Source of the DNA: Fodinicurvata sediminis DSM 21159
GTDB taxonomy: Bacteria > Pseudomonadota > Alphaproteobacteria > Kiloniellales > DSM-21159
Direction of reading: 5' to 3'
Length of the DNA: 64,000 nt
Assembly (NCBI RefSeq): GCF_000420625.1
Contig: NZ_ATVH01000014.1
Location: 186,001 to 250,000 of the forward strand
In this document: positions 43,620-52,269 of the stretch, piece by piece
Numbering within the stretch: the stretch's first letter is position 1
How the letters are laid out: the number at the start of each line of letters is the position of its first letter
Made by a program: the position numbers and the translations under genes
Notes under the pieces: generated by a model
The model's database searches: none
What the model was told of the DNA's origin: nothing
What the model saw: only the letters and a program-made list of their open reading frames with translations

Positions 43620-44374
43620 AGAACGCAGTGATCACCGGCGCCGGGCAGCGTTTGGGCCACGCCATGGCCATGGCCATGGCGGAACAGGGATATGACCTGG
43701 CCCTGCACTGCAATCACTCGGTCCAGAACACCGAGACCCTGGCTGAGGACTGTCGCAGGCTGGGACGCAAGGCCGTGGTGATATCCGCAAATCTTTCGGA
43801 GGAGTCGGCGCCTGTCCAAATCATGGAACAGGCGCGAAGCGCCCTGGGCCCTGTTCAGGGGCTGATCAACAATGCGGCGCTCTACCTGGAAGACAGCCTG
43901 CAGGACTTCACGGTCGAGCAATGGGAGCAGCAGCTGGCCATCAACCTGCGCGCCCCGGCGCTTCTCGTCCAGGCCCTGGTCAAGCAATTGCCCCAGGACA
44001 GCCAGGGGTGCATCGTCAACATGCTGGACCAGCGGGTGGCAGCCCCCACGGGAATGTTCTTCACCTATACGCTCAGCAAATGCGGCCTGGCGGACATGAC
44101 CGCCATGCTGGCCCGCAGCCTTGCGCCCCGTGTTCGCGTCAACGCCATCGCACCCGGCCTGACCCTGCCCAGCAATGGCCAGAGCGAGGCGCAGTTCAGA
44201 GCAGCGCAGCGCAAGACCCTCCTGGGCACGGGACCGGGACCGGACGACATAGTGCGTGCGCTCGTCTATCTGCTCGACTCGCCCGTGGTGACGGGCGAGA
44301 CTCTTTTTGTCGACGGTGGGGAACGCTATCAGGAGCACCCGCTGGACAGTGACGCACCACACAGCACGTCATGA
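43616..44374 (+). CDS. SDR oxidoreductase, pteridine reductase/FolM-like
   Basis: This 252-residue short-chain dehydrogenase has the NADP-binding TGAGQRLGHAMAMAMAEQGYDLALH, NNAALY, and the catalytic Tyr-Lys pair in YTLSKCG. The VNAIAPGLTLPS loop and the R after TGAGQ (RLG) are typical of pteridine reductases such as FolM and PTR1 that reduce dihydromonapterin or dihydrofolate. The gene overlaps folB by 4 bases, which strongly suggests a role in pterin/folate metabolism. Exact substrate preference is inferred. Confidence 0.87.
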   Translation: MKNAVITGAGQRLGHAMAMAMAEQGYDLALHCNHSVQNTETLAEDCRRLGRKAVVISANLSEESAPVQIMEQARSALGPVQGLINNAALYLEDSLQDFTVEQWEQQLAINLRAPALLVQALVKQLPQDSQGCIVNMLDQRVAAPTGMFFTYTLSKCGLADMTAMLARSLAPRVRVNAIAPGLTLPSNGQSEAQFRAAQRKTLLGTGPGPDDIVRALVYLLDSPVVTGETLFVDGGERYQEHPLDSDAPHSTS

Positions 44375-44823
44375 CTCCGAAGAAGCAGAGCCGTCAGGAC
44401 AGAAGCGAGAGCGCAGCCATGGCCTTCGATGCCGACCAGAACAGCTATACCCGCATGTTCCTGCAGGACGTGCTCTTGAATCTGAAGGTCGGGATCGCCG
44501 AGTGGGAACGCCATCCGGACAAGCGCCAGCGGGTCCTGGTGGATGTGGAATGCTTCATGCACCAGAACCGACAGCAGGGCAACTCCATCAACGACGTCCT
44601 GGATTACAATCGCCTCTACGAATACCTGATGACCTGGCAGGAGCGCCCGCACACGGACCTTCTGGAAACGCTGGCCGAAGAACTTGCCGACTTCTGCTTC
44701 CGGGATCCACGTGTGGAAGCCTGCCGCGTGCAGCTTCGCAAAGCTGACATCTACTGGAATGCCGGTGCGGCCGGAATTGAATTCTACCGCACGCGTGAGT
44801 CGCGAAACGCTGAGGCGGAATAA
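44371..44823 (+). CDS. folB: Dihydroneopterin aldolase
   Basis: This 150-residue protein has the FolB fold: MFLQDVLLNLKVGIAEWERHPDKRQRVLVDVECFM at the start, INDVLDYNRLYEYLM, and HTDLLETLAEELADFCF with the conserved Glu of the active site. It cleaves dihydroneopterin in folate synthesis. The ATG at 44371 overlaps the FolM-like gene, which supports this start; another ATG at 44419 would trim 16 residues. Confidence 0.93.
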   Translation: MTPKKQSRQDRSESAAMAFDADQNSYTRMFLQDVLLNLKVGIAEWERHPDKRQRVLVDVECFMHQNRQQGNSINDVLDYNRLYEYLMTWQERPHTDLLETLAEELADFCFRDPRVEACRVQLRKADIYWNAGAAGIEFYRTRESRNAEAE

Positions 44824-44905
44824 AATCTGATCGGCTCTTCACCCGTCGTTAACTTTGCTGTTACAGTCTTCTTGCATCAGCAGCGACCATGGTGGAGTCG
44901 GCATC

Positions 44906-45127
44906 ATGCAGGACGATATCCGGCAAAGAGATCTCTCGGGCAAGACGGTTGCACAGATGTCCGAGGAAGAACGCAAGGAGCTCAAGCGCCGGATGAAGGA
45001 ATTCGTCGGTGCCATGCGTCAATCCTCGCGCAAGACGGCCCCCGGTCAGAACAATGAACGGGAGCAGACCAAACGCCAGCGCCGCTGGAACCCGACGCAG
45101 GACGCCCAACTCCGCAGGCGCGGTTAA
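44906..45127 (+). CDS. Small charged hypothetical protein
   Basis: This 73-residue protein is rich in Arg, Lys, Gln and Glu (MSEEERKELKRRMKEFVGAMRQ in the middle). It is predicted to be helical, with no membrane segment. GGAG lies 11 bases before the ATG. It may be a small DNA- or RNA-associated protein, but no family is recognised. Confidence 0.55.
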   Translation: MQDDIRQRDLSGKTVAQMSEEERKELKRRMKEFVGAMRQSSRKTAPGQNNEREQTKRQRRWNPTQDAQLRRRG

Positions 45128-45175
45128 CAGCCTTCACTGCATTTGCTTGTCTGGTAATGACTGCCTTATGAGGCT

Positions 45176-45691
45176 TCAGTTCTTCTTGCGGAACTGATCC
45201 AGTGTGACAACCTTCTCGCCGGCCGTTTCATTCAGGTCTTCCGCCTGTTCGGCCTCTCCGCTGCCATCCTGGGCTGGCGCCTCGGGCATGTCTTCATCCA
45301 GCGGATTGTTTAGGTCGATTTCCTCATCGGTTTCGATGGAGTTCCCGAATTGCAGGCCGAAGCGCACGCTTGGGTCGGCGAAGGCCGTCACGGCCTCATA
45401 GGGTACGACCAGGTTCTCCGGGATTTCATTGAAAGTCAGGGTCACGGAAAAACCTTCCTCACCCACTTCCAGATCCCAGAAACGGTGCTGAAGCACGATG
45501 GTCATCTCTTCCGGATAGCGTTCCTTCAGGCGGTCAGGTATATGCACGCCTTCATGTTCGGTCTGAAAGGTAATGTAGAAATGATGCTCGCCCGGCAGTC
45601 CTTCGGTGGCCGCCTCCTGTAGCGCAGCGCGTACCACGCCGCGCAGGGCATTCTCCACCATCAGATCGTAGCGCAAGATTTCATCGCTCAT
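45176..45691 (-). CDS. sspB: SspB family ClpXP adaptor
   Basis: This 171-residue protein starts LRYDLMVENALRGVVRAALQEAATEGLPGEHHFYITFQTEHEGVHIPDRLKERYPEEMTIVLQHRFWDLEV, the SspB-alpha signature. The acidic C-terminal half ends in VVTLDQFRKKN, a ClpX-binding tail. SspB delivers ssrA-tagged proteins to ClpXP. The tmRNA gene that makes the tag is immediately upstream on the same strand. Confidence 0.95.
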   Translation of the reverse strand: MSDEILRYDLMVENALRGVVRAALQEAATEGLPGEHHFYITFQTEHEGVHIPDRLKERYPEEMTIVLQHRFWDLEVGEEGFSVTLTFNEIPENLVVPYEAVTAFADPSVRFGLQFGNSIETDEEIDLNNPLDEDMPEAPAQDGSGEAEQAEDLNETAGEKVVTLDQFRKKN

Positions 45692-45759
45692 GGGCCGAGC
45701 GACCTCCCCTGGTCGTTGTTGTCGTCATTCCTGCGGAGCTTGGCTGTGCAGGCACATGA

Positions 45760-46085
45760 TAAGCGGGGCGCTTCTGTTGCCAGGTGCGCCCCAAACCCCG
45801 CCTGAGCGGCTGATTGCCCAGGACTTTAAATCGGTTCACCCGACCGCTTACGCGGCGAGGCGAGCCTCAGCATAGTTGTCGTTGGCAACTATTCTAACGG
45901 CCCGATAACGGCGGTACCATGCCGGGCGCCGACCATATTTTTACCACGCGTGTCGATCCTGTTTCGCCCCCATGAGGCCGCCCGCGCATTTGCAGCAGGG
46001 CGGCTGAATTGGTGGAGGCGCCGGGTACTGCCCCCGGGTCCACTGCGCTTATTCTATATGACCGTTTAGCGCCATAACCGGTTGC
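45760..46085 (-). ncRNA. ssrA: Two-piece (permuted) transfer-messenger RNA
   Basis: Permuted alphaproteobacterial tmRNA on the minus strand. The acceptor piece is first: T arm CCGGG-GGCAGTA-CCCGG and a 3' end CGCCTCCACCA at 46020-46010. A short intervening segment (45972-46009) follows, then the coding piece begins GGGGGCGAAACAGGATCGAC at 45971; GGGGGCG pairs with CGCCTCC to make the acceptor stem. The tag frame at 45886-45848 encodes ANDNYAEARLAA followed by TAA. The outer ends (45760 and 46085) are estimated from length and from a 7-base stem at 45765-45792. Confidence 0.93.
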
Positions 46086-46102
46086 CCGGTATCTCCTATA
46101 TA

Positions 46103-46129
46103 GGCCTTTTGGCCGCTCAACAAAAGGCC
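46103..46129. repeat. 9-bp perfect hairpin upstream of ssrA
   Basis: GGCCTTTTG (46103-46111) and CAAAAGGCC (46121-46129) are perfect arms around a 9-base loop. This lies just outside the estimated 5' end of the tmRNA acceptor piece and may belong to the precursor. A T-run does not follow. Confidence 0.4.
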
Positions 46130-46262
46130 ACCTTATGGGTTTTCCCTGGAAATCGCCTGGCGAACTCGGCATGGGATTTTCCGGATGACTGCGTTATGAT
46201 TGCAGCGTCCCCCTATAGGGGACTCCATTTCACTCCAATGACCCCAGAGACTTAATCAGCCC

Positions 46263-47231
46263 ATGCCCGAGAAACCACAATCGGCGCCGCAGGCCGCCCA
46301 CCTGCTGGACGAGGAGCAAAGCCGCGCCATCGACGAGGCGCGCGCCCGCAAGAGCGAAACCCGACGCAGCGTTTCCGAAGACTTGGAGGAAATTCTCTTC
46401 CAGCCCCTGCCCGTCCTTGATCACGGTTTCGTACGGGTCATCGACTACATGGGCGACGATGCCGCCATCGTGCAGGCCGCCCGCGTCTCCTACGGACGGG
46501 GCACGCGAAAGGTCAGCGAAGATCGTGGCCTGATCCGCTATCTCATGCGCCACCGCCACACCACGCCTTTCGAGATGTGCGAGATCAAATACCACATCAA
46601 GCTGCCGATCTTCGTGGCCCGCCAGTGGATTCGCCACCGCACCGCGAATGTGAACGAGTACTCGGGACGCTATTCGGTGATGGACAAGGAATTCTATATT
46701 CCCGCTCCGGACCATCTGGCGGCGCAATCCCGCAGCAATCGCCAGGGGCGCGGCGATGTCCTGGAAGGCGCGGAAGCCGCCGAGGTTTTGGATATCCTCA
46801 AGGAAGACTCCCGCAGGGCCTATGCCGATTACGAGAAGATCCTGAACGAAACCGAGGAAGGCGAAGTCCTGGATGCGAATCGCCAGGGCCTGGCGCGGGA
46901 ACTGGCACGCATGAATCTGCCCGTCAACTTCTATACGCAATGGTACTGGAAGGTGGACCTGCACAACCTGCTGCACTTCCTGTCCCTGCGCGCCGATCCG
47001 CACGCCCAGTACGAGATTCGCGCCTACGCCGAGGTCATGCTGGAGACAGTGAAACGCTGGACCCCCTTGGCCTATGAAGCTTTCTCCGACTACGTCATGG
47101 GTGGAACGCACATCTCGAAGCAGGGCCTCGAGATCCTGCGACGTATGCTGGACGGCGAAGAGGTGACCCAGGAAACCAGTGGCCTGTCGCCCCGCGAATG
47201 GCGCGAACTGCTGGCCAGCCTGGGGCGCTGA
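46263..47231 (+). CDS. thyX: FAD-dependent thymidylate synthase
   Basis: This 322-residue flavoenzyme makes dTMP using methylenetetrahydrofolate and FAD/NADPH. The diagnostic ThyX motif [15 protein letters not shown] is at 124-138, preceded by [26 protein letters not shown]. Unlike ThyA it releases tetrahydrofolate, so cells depend less on dihydrofolate reductase. The gene is convergent with the aminopeptidase P gene (3 bases between stops). It is longer than minimal ThyX (about 220-250) because of a roughly 50-residue N-terminal extension and added C-terminal parts. Confidence 0.97.
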   Translation: MPEKPQSAPQAAHLLDEEQSRAIDEARARKSETRRSVSEDLEEILFQPLPVLDHGFVRVIDYMGDDAAIVQAARVSYGRGTRKVSEDRGLIRYLMRHRHTTPFEMCEIKYHIKLPIFVARQWIRHRTANVNEYSGRYSVMDKEFYIPAPDHLAAQSRSNRQGRGDVLEGAEAAEVLDILKEDSRRAYADYEKILNETEEGEVLDANRQGLARELARMNLPVNFYTQWYWKVDLHNLLHFLSLRADPHAQYEIRAYAEVMLETVKRWTPLAYEAFSDYVMGGTHISKQGLEILRRMLDGEEVTQETSGLSPREWRELLASLGR

Positions 47232-47234
47232 ACA

Positions 47235-49022
47235 TCACCCCAGAGGCTGGGTCGCGGCTTCCAGCCAGGAGCGCGTTGCGGCATCGACCTGGGGTGCAAT
47301 CTCCTGCAACACCCGGGCATGGTAGTCATCCACCCAGTCCCGTTCTTCGCGCGTCAGAAGTCCGGTCTCAATCAACCGGCGATCCAGGGGCGCCAAAGTC
47401 AGGGTCTCGAACTCCAGCATGGGTCGCTCGCCCTCCTGCGTGACCGGCCGCACCACCACGAGGTTCTCGATTCGGATGCCGTAGGCCCCTGTCTTGTAGT
47501 AACCGGGCTCATTGGACAGGATCATGCCCGGCTGCAAGGCAACACTGTCCGGCCGCTTGGCTATGCGCTGAGGGCCTTCGTGGACATTCAGGTAGCTGCC
47601 AACGCCATGTCCGGTGCCATGATCATAGTCCAGCCCCGCCTCCCACAGCGGCCGGCGAGCCAGGACATCCAGCTGTCCCCCAGCGGTGCCCACGGGAAAA
47701 CGGGCCGTGGCCAGGGCGATATGCCCCTTCAGGACCCGGGTGTAGTTGTGGATCATTTCCGCAGTTGGCGTTCCGATGGCGACGGTACGCGTTACGTCCG
47801 TTGTCCCGTCCATGTACTGCCCCCCGGAATCGACCAGATAGAGCTCACCTTGCTGAAGGTGACGGTCGGAGTCTTCCGTGACCCGGTAGTGCACGATCGC
47901 GCCATTCGGACCCGAGCCCGATATTGTTTCGAAGGAGGTGTCGCGAAAATGCTCACCGCTACGCCGAAGCTCCAGCAGGCGGCGAGATGCCTCCATCTCG
48001 CTTACATCCCCTTCGGCCGCGGCTTCATCGAGCCACGCCAGGAAGCGGCACAAGGCGGCTCCGTCCCTCAGGTGTGCGGCACGCGTGCCGGCCACCTCGG
48101 TCTCGTTCTTGGCGGCTTTGGGCAACTGACAAGGATCCTGCCCGGTCCGTATCTCGGCCTCGGCCCCGCGGAGGCGATCGAATATCCAGGCCACCGCACT
48201 TTCCGGTTCAAGGCGAACGGTTTTGCCACCCAAGGCACCCAACGCCCCGGCAAACTCGTTGGCAGGATGCAGGCGCACCGCAGGGCCAAGACTCTCTGCG
48301 ACAGCGTCCGGAACGCGGCGGGGTTCGATGAACCAGTCAACCGTTCCGTCGGCATTCAGAATGGCGAAGGACAGTGCCAGAGGGCAGTGCGGAACATCTG
48401 ACCCGCGGATGTTCAAAAGCCATGCAATGGAATCGCTGCGCGTCAGGACAACGGCATCCTCCTGATTCGCGCTCAACTCATCTGCCATTGCCTGACGTTT
48501 GCTCTCGACGCTTTCTCCGGCAAAGCGCAGGGGATGGCTCTCCACCTGGCCAGACGGGGGCTCCGGCCTGTCCTCCCAGATGCTGTCCAAGGGATTGTCG
48601 GGACACGCCACCGCATAGGCGCCCAGACGCTCACACTCCGACTTGAGCGCCTCCACTTCTCTCTGGCTGTGGAGAAAGGGGTCGTAGCCAAGCTGTCCGC
48701 CTTCTGGCAAATGTTCTACAAGCCAGGCTTGGCGTGGCGACTCGATCACATGGCGATAGCTCCAGATGTCAGGGTCGCACTCGTTGCGCACCTGAAGCGT
48801 ATAGCGTCCATCGACAAAGACCGCGGCTGTCTCGGAAAGCACGATGGCGAAGCCGGCCGAGCCCGTGAAGCCGGTCAGCCAGGCCAGACGCTCCGCTGAA
48901 GCCGGGACATACTCGCCCTGGAACTCGTCGGAGCGGGGAACAACGAAGCCGTCGAGGCCCCTGAGGCGAAGCTCCGCTCTCAAGGCGGCCAGGCGGGATT
49001 TCTGCTTGCTGTGATCTGTCAT
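47235..49022 (-). CDS. Aminopeptidase P family protein (M24, Xaa-Pro)
   Basis: This 595-residue M24B metallopeptidase has two creatinase-like N-terminal domains (SRLAALRAELRLRGLDGFVVPRSDEFQGEYVPASAERLAWLTGF, and IWSYRHVIESPRQAWL) and a C-terminal pita-bread domain. Metal ligands are visible in LYLVDSGGQYMDGTTDVTRT, GTGHGVGSYLNVHEGP and NEPGYYKTGAYGIRIENL. It removes an N-terminal residue next to proline. The length is that of the large Xaa-Pro aminopeptidase subgroup. A 294-bp region with no gene separates it from the DUF1127 gene. Confidence 0.94.
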   Translation of the reverse strand: MTDHSKQKSRLAALRAELRLRGLDGFVVPRSDEFQGEYVPASAERLAWLTGFTGSAGFAIVLSETAAVFVDGRYTLQVRNECDPDIWSYRHVIESPRQAWLVEHLPEGGQLGYDPFLHSQREVEALKSECERLGAYAVACPDNPLDSIWEDRPEPPSGQVESHPLRFAGESVESKRQAMADELSANQEDAVVLTRSDSIAWLLNIRGSDVPHCPLALSFAILNADGTVDWFIEPRRVPDAVAESLGPAVRLHPANEFAGALGALGGKTVRLEPESAVAWIFDRLRGAEAEIRTGQDPCQLPKAAKNETEVAGTRAAHLRDGAALCRFLAWLDEAAAEGDVSEMEASRRLLELRRSGEHFRDTSFETISGSGPNGAIVHYRVTEDSDRHLQQGELYLVDSGGQYMDGTTDVTRTVAIGTPTAEMIHNYTRVLKGHIALATARFPVGTAGGQLDVLARRPLWEAGLDYDHGTGHGVGSYLNVHEGPQRIAKRPDSVALQPGMILSNEPGYYKTGAYGIRIENLVVVRPVTQEGERPMLEFETLTLAPLDRRLIETGLLTREERDWVDDYHARVLQEIAPQVDAATRSWLEAATQPLG

Positions 49023-49316
49023 GGGCCAAGGCTAGAACAAGATGCCGTCCGATTAAATCGCTATCCTGCGATCCAGCTCCAAGCGCAGGCGATACCGTAG
49101 TTACACGGGCTCTGCCATGCGTTGTGCACAGGCTGTCATGCTCGGGAAGCAAGGCATGTCCGCCAAGCATTGCTGCGGTGCAAAAAGTCTGCTGTTAAGT
49201 CAATGTCAAGAGGCATATCTCTCTACCTGTAAGGGCGATGAACACAGCGTTTCGGGCCAATCATGAGACCCACGCCCAGAAATGTTGCAATGCAAAATAT
49301 GAAAAGGTCGAGAGAA

Positions 49317-49958
49317 ATGACACGGCTAACGGAAGTTGAACTGGCAGAACTGAACAGAGCGAAAATTCTCGCCCAGCCGATGAACGTTCAGCAGGTTGTC
49401 GAGCAGGCCCACCGCCTGCGTGCCCAGGCAACCGCTGACATGCTTGGAAAGGCCGCACGCGGAGTAAGCCGCATGCTTCGCCTGAAGCAGCTGGGCGCCT
49501 ATGCAGCACGGCAGGCACTCTATGCGCGCACCTACCGCGAATTGAGCCATCTGAGTGACCGCAGCCTTGCGGACATCGGCATGACCCGTTCCGAGATCGA
49601 CAGCGTGGCACGCGAATTGAGCCAGACCGGCGTCCAGGCTACGGGCGCGGAGGCCAAGGGTTACCTGACCCAACTGCGGGAGAAGCTGTCCAAGGCCCGG
49701 CTGCGTCGCGAGACGCGCCGTCGCATTGCGGAACTGGATGACCGCATGCTGTACGACATTGGCATCAACCCGCATGACAACCTGGACAAGGCTCTGGACC
49801 GCATCATGCATGAGCGCAAAGCACGCCGCACGAGCGCGCAGTCACAGAGCGCTGCAAACTCCGGCAAGCGTGTTGTCGGCGAGAAGCTTCGCACGGAATG
49901 GCACCGTCCCATGAAGCCGGCAGCAAACCAGCCGGTGGAAGATGCTCAGGCAGCCTGA
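49317..49958 (+). CDS. Protein with two DUF1127 domains
   Basis: This protein of about 213 residues has two copies of the DUF1127 motif, each with LDR/SDR-x-L-x-DIG: YRELSHLSDRSLADIGMTRSEI around residue 80 and RRIAELDDRMLYDIGINPHDN around residue 145. Most DUF1127 proteins are 45-90 residues with one domain, and these are Arg-rich and bind RNA or protein partners. The tail is long, Ser/Arg/Ala rich and probably disordered. The start at 49317 has AGG 9 bases upstream; in-frame ATGs at 49299 and 49263 are possible. It is followed by a strong terminator. Confidence 0.8.
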   Translation: MTRLTEVELAELNRAKILAQPMNVQQVVEQAHRLRAQATADMLGKAARGVSRMLRLKQLGAYAARQALYARTYRELSHLSDRSLADIGMTRSEIDSVARELSQTGVQATGAEAKGYLTQLREKLSKARLRRETRRRIAELDDRMLYDIGINPHDNLDKALDRIMHERKARRTSAQSQSAANSGKRVVGEKLRTEWHRPMKPAANQPVEDAQAA

Positions 49959-49985
49959 CCCTGTTTCAGGAATTCCCGGCATTTG

Positions 49986-50022
49986 AAAAAGGAACGGCGG
50001 CTTCGGCCGCCGTTCCTTTTTT
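49986..50022 (+). terminator. Strong rho-independent terminator
   Basis: GGAACGGCGGC at 49991-50001 pairs with GCCGCCGTTCC at 50006-50016 over a TTCG tetraloop, followed by six T. Five A precede the stem, so it can also act for transcripts on the opposite strand. Confidence 0.92.
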
Positions 50023-50135
50023 GCGTTCTGCATGGCAGCCATGAATGCGTGACTTCTGGCCAAAAGCCATGGATCGGATACTCTCTGCAACATTGAGAAA
50101 AGCTCGTATTCTAACGATCAAACAAGGACGGCAAA

Positions 50136-51350
50136 ATGCGACAGGCCTGGTGGCGGGATCCTCTGATAGCCCTGATAGCGGCCGCCGTGATCCTGAGTCT
50201 CAGTATGGGCCTGCGCCAAACCTTCGGGCTGTTCATAGAACCTCTGCATCTGTCCACCGGAACATCGGTTTCGGGCATCTCGCTATCCATAGCCCTGCAG
50301 AACCTGCTTTGGGGCGCGGCAACTCCCTTTGTCGGGATGCTCGCCGATCGCTACGGCACAGGCCGCTGCCTGGTGGGCGGAGGACTTCTGTACAGCGCGG
50401 GGCTGGTCATGCTGGCCTTTGCGGATTCGCCTCTCATGGTCCACCTGGGCGGCGGCCTCCTTGTCGGGCTGGCCGTTGCCGCAACCGGCTTTCCCCTGGT
50501 ACTGGCTGCCGTGGCGCGTGTCGCGCCGGAGGAAAAACGCAGTACCTGGCTGGGTATTGCCTCCGCCGGAGGCTCGGCCGGACAGTTCCTGCTGCTTCCC
50601 GCAACCCAGACATCGATCAACAGCTTTGGCGGCAGCATGACCTTTCTGCTGATGGCTGCCCTGGCCTTCATCATGGTGTTTTCCGCGGCAGCCCTCGCGG
50701 GCCGACCGGAACAGCAGATCGGCATCGATTCGCAAAGCCTGTCCGCAGCCATCACGGAAGCCTCAAAGCATAACGGTTTCCTGCTTCTGACTGCCGGCTT
50801 CTTTGTCTGCGGCTTTCACGTGGCCTTCATCGCCACGCATCTGCCTGGCTATATCGTCTCCTGCAACCTGCCGGCCTTCACAGGGGCCACGGCATTGGGC
50901 ATCATCGGCTTCTTCAACATCATCGGCAGTATGGGGGCGGGCACGCTGGGCGGACGCTTCCGCAAGAAATACCTGCTTTCCGGCATCTATCTTGCACGCA
51001 GCCTGATCATCGGCCTCTTCATGATCGCACCCAAGACGGAACCGGTGGTCTGGGCCTTCTCAGCCGGCTTCGGCCTGCTATGGCTGTCAACCGTACCGCT
51101 GACCAGCGGTCTCGTGGGCCAGATCTTCGGGCCCCGTTACATGGCGACCCTGTTCGGAATCGTCATGTTCAGCCACCAGGTTGGCGCCTTCTTCGGTGCC
51201 TGGCTGGGCGGGCTCAGTGTCGACTACACAGGCGGCTATGACGCCGTCTGGATCATATCGATCCTGCTGGGCCTTTTCGCAGCAGCCCTGCACTGGCCCA
51301 TCGCCGATCGCCCCGTCGCCCGCCTGGCTGCCGGGAAAGCAGGGGGCTAG
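50136..51350 (+). CDS. MFS transporter
   Basis: This 404-residue major facilitator protein has about 12 hydrophobic segments. Motif A lies in TPFVGMLADRYGTGRCLVGGG. It starts WWRDPLIALIAAAVILSLSMGLRQTFGLFIEPLHLSTGTSVSGISLSIALQNLLWGA, typical of the oxalate/formate-antiporter-like or CynX-like MFS group. The substrate is unknown. The rarD gene follows after 3 bases, so they are co-transcribed. Confidence 0.9.
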   Translation: MRQAWWRDPLIALIAAAVILSLSMGLRQTFGLFIEPLHLSTGTSVSGISLSIALQNLLWGAATPFVGMLADRYGTGRCLVGGGLLYSAGLVMLAFADSPLMVHLGGGLLVGLAVAATGFPLVLAAVARVAPEEKRSTWLGIASAGGSAGQFLLLPATQTSINSFGGSMTFLLMAALAFIMVFSAAALAGRPEQQIGIDSQSLSAAITEASKHNGFLLLTAGFFVCGFHVAFIATHLPGYIVSCNLPAFTGATALGIIGFFNIIGSMGAGTLGGRFRKKYLLSGIYLARSLIIGLFMIAPKTEPVVWAFSAGFGLLWLSTVPLTSGLVGQIFGPRYMATLFGIVMFSHQVGAFFGAWLGGLSVDYTGGYDAVWIISILLGLFAAALHWPIADRPVARLAAGKAGG

Positions 51351-51353
51351 TCC

Positions 51354-52262
51354 ATGCAGGACGAGCGTAAACAGGCGACCGTGGGGGTCCTCTACGGCCT
51401 GGCCGCTTTTTCCTTCTGGGGGCTGGGTCCGATCTATTTCAAGGCCGTGGCCCATGTGGGAACCTTCGAGGTCATGGCCCATCGCGTGGTCTGGTGCGTC
51501 CTGCTGTTGGCATTCCTGGTCACGCTTGTCCGCAGCTGGCCACGCATTCTCTCAGCCCTGCACGATCGGCGCACACTGCTGCTGCTGGCCGCATCGACAA
51601 TCCTGATTACGATCAACTGGACGACCTTCATCTACGGCGTGAACGCGGGCCGCGTGCTCGAAACCAGCCTGGGTTACTTCATCAATCCTCTGGTCACGGT
51701 TTTTCTGGGCATGATCTTCCTGGGCGAGAAGCTCAGTCCCTGGCGCTGGATCAGTGTGGTGCTGGCCTTTATCGGGATCGGGGTCATGGCCGTAGAGGTC
51801 GAAGGTCTACCGTGGATATCCCTGTCCCTGGCCTTTTCCTTCGGATTCTATGGCCTGGTTCGGAAGAAGGCGCCGCTGGAGTCCTTCGAAGGACTGTTCC
51901 TGGAAACCCTTCTGATATCGCCCATAGCCCTGGGTTTCCTCCTCTACCTGGATTGGGAAGGCATCGGGCACTTCCTGAACAGCAACCTGACGACGGACAT
52001 CCTGCTAATCCTGGCCGGCCCCGTGACGGCCCTGCCACTGTTATGGTTCACAAGCGCCGCCCGTCGGGTTCGACTGTCCACCGTCGGCTTCATGCAATAC
52101 ATCGCACCCAGCGTGCAGTTCCTGCTGGCCGTCTTCCTGTTCGGAGAGGTTTTTACGGACACCCACCTGATCACCTTTGGACTGATCTGGTGCGGCCTGG
52201 TGATCTACAGCGGAGAAAGTTATCACGCACGCCGGCAACGCAATCGCCCCGCCGTCACGTGA
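51354..52262 (+). CDS. rarD: EamA-family transporter RarD
   Basis: This 302-residue membrane protein starts KQATVGVLYGLAAFSFWGLGPIYFKAVAHVGTFEVMAHRVVW, the RarD signature. TTFIYGVNAGRVLETSLGYFINPLVTVFLG is also typical, with ten helices in all. RarD is a DMT-type permease related to chloramphenicol resistance genes, with unknown physiological substrate. Convergent with pyk. Confidence 0.93.
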   Translation: MQDERKQATVGVLYGLAAFSFWGLGPIYFKAVAHVGTFEVMAHRVVWCVLLLAFLVTLVRSWPRILSALHDRRTLLLLAASTILITINWTTFIYGVNAGRVLETSLGYFINPLVTVFLGMIFLGEKLSPWRWISVVLAFIGIGVMAVEVEGLPWISLSLAFSFGFYGLVRKKAPLESFEGLFLETLLISPIALGFLLYLDWEGIGHFLNSNLTTDILLILAGPVTALPLLWFTSAARRVRLSTVGFMQYIAPSVQFLLAVFLFGEVFTDTHLITFGLIWCGLVIYSGESYHARRQRNRPAVT

Positions 52263-52269
52263 TCTTCAG

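Noticed and set aside
49023-49316. Possible small gene or RNA between the aminopeptidase P and DUF1127 genes
   Set aside because: No frame with a ribosome-binding site and no stable hairpin was seen; probably promoter DNA only.
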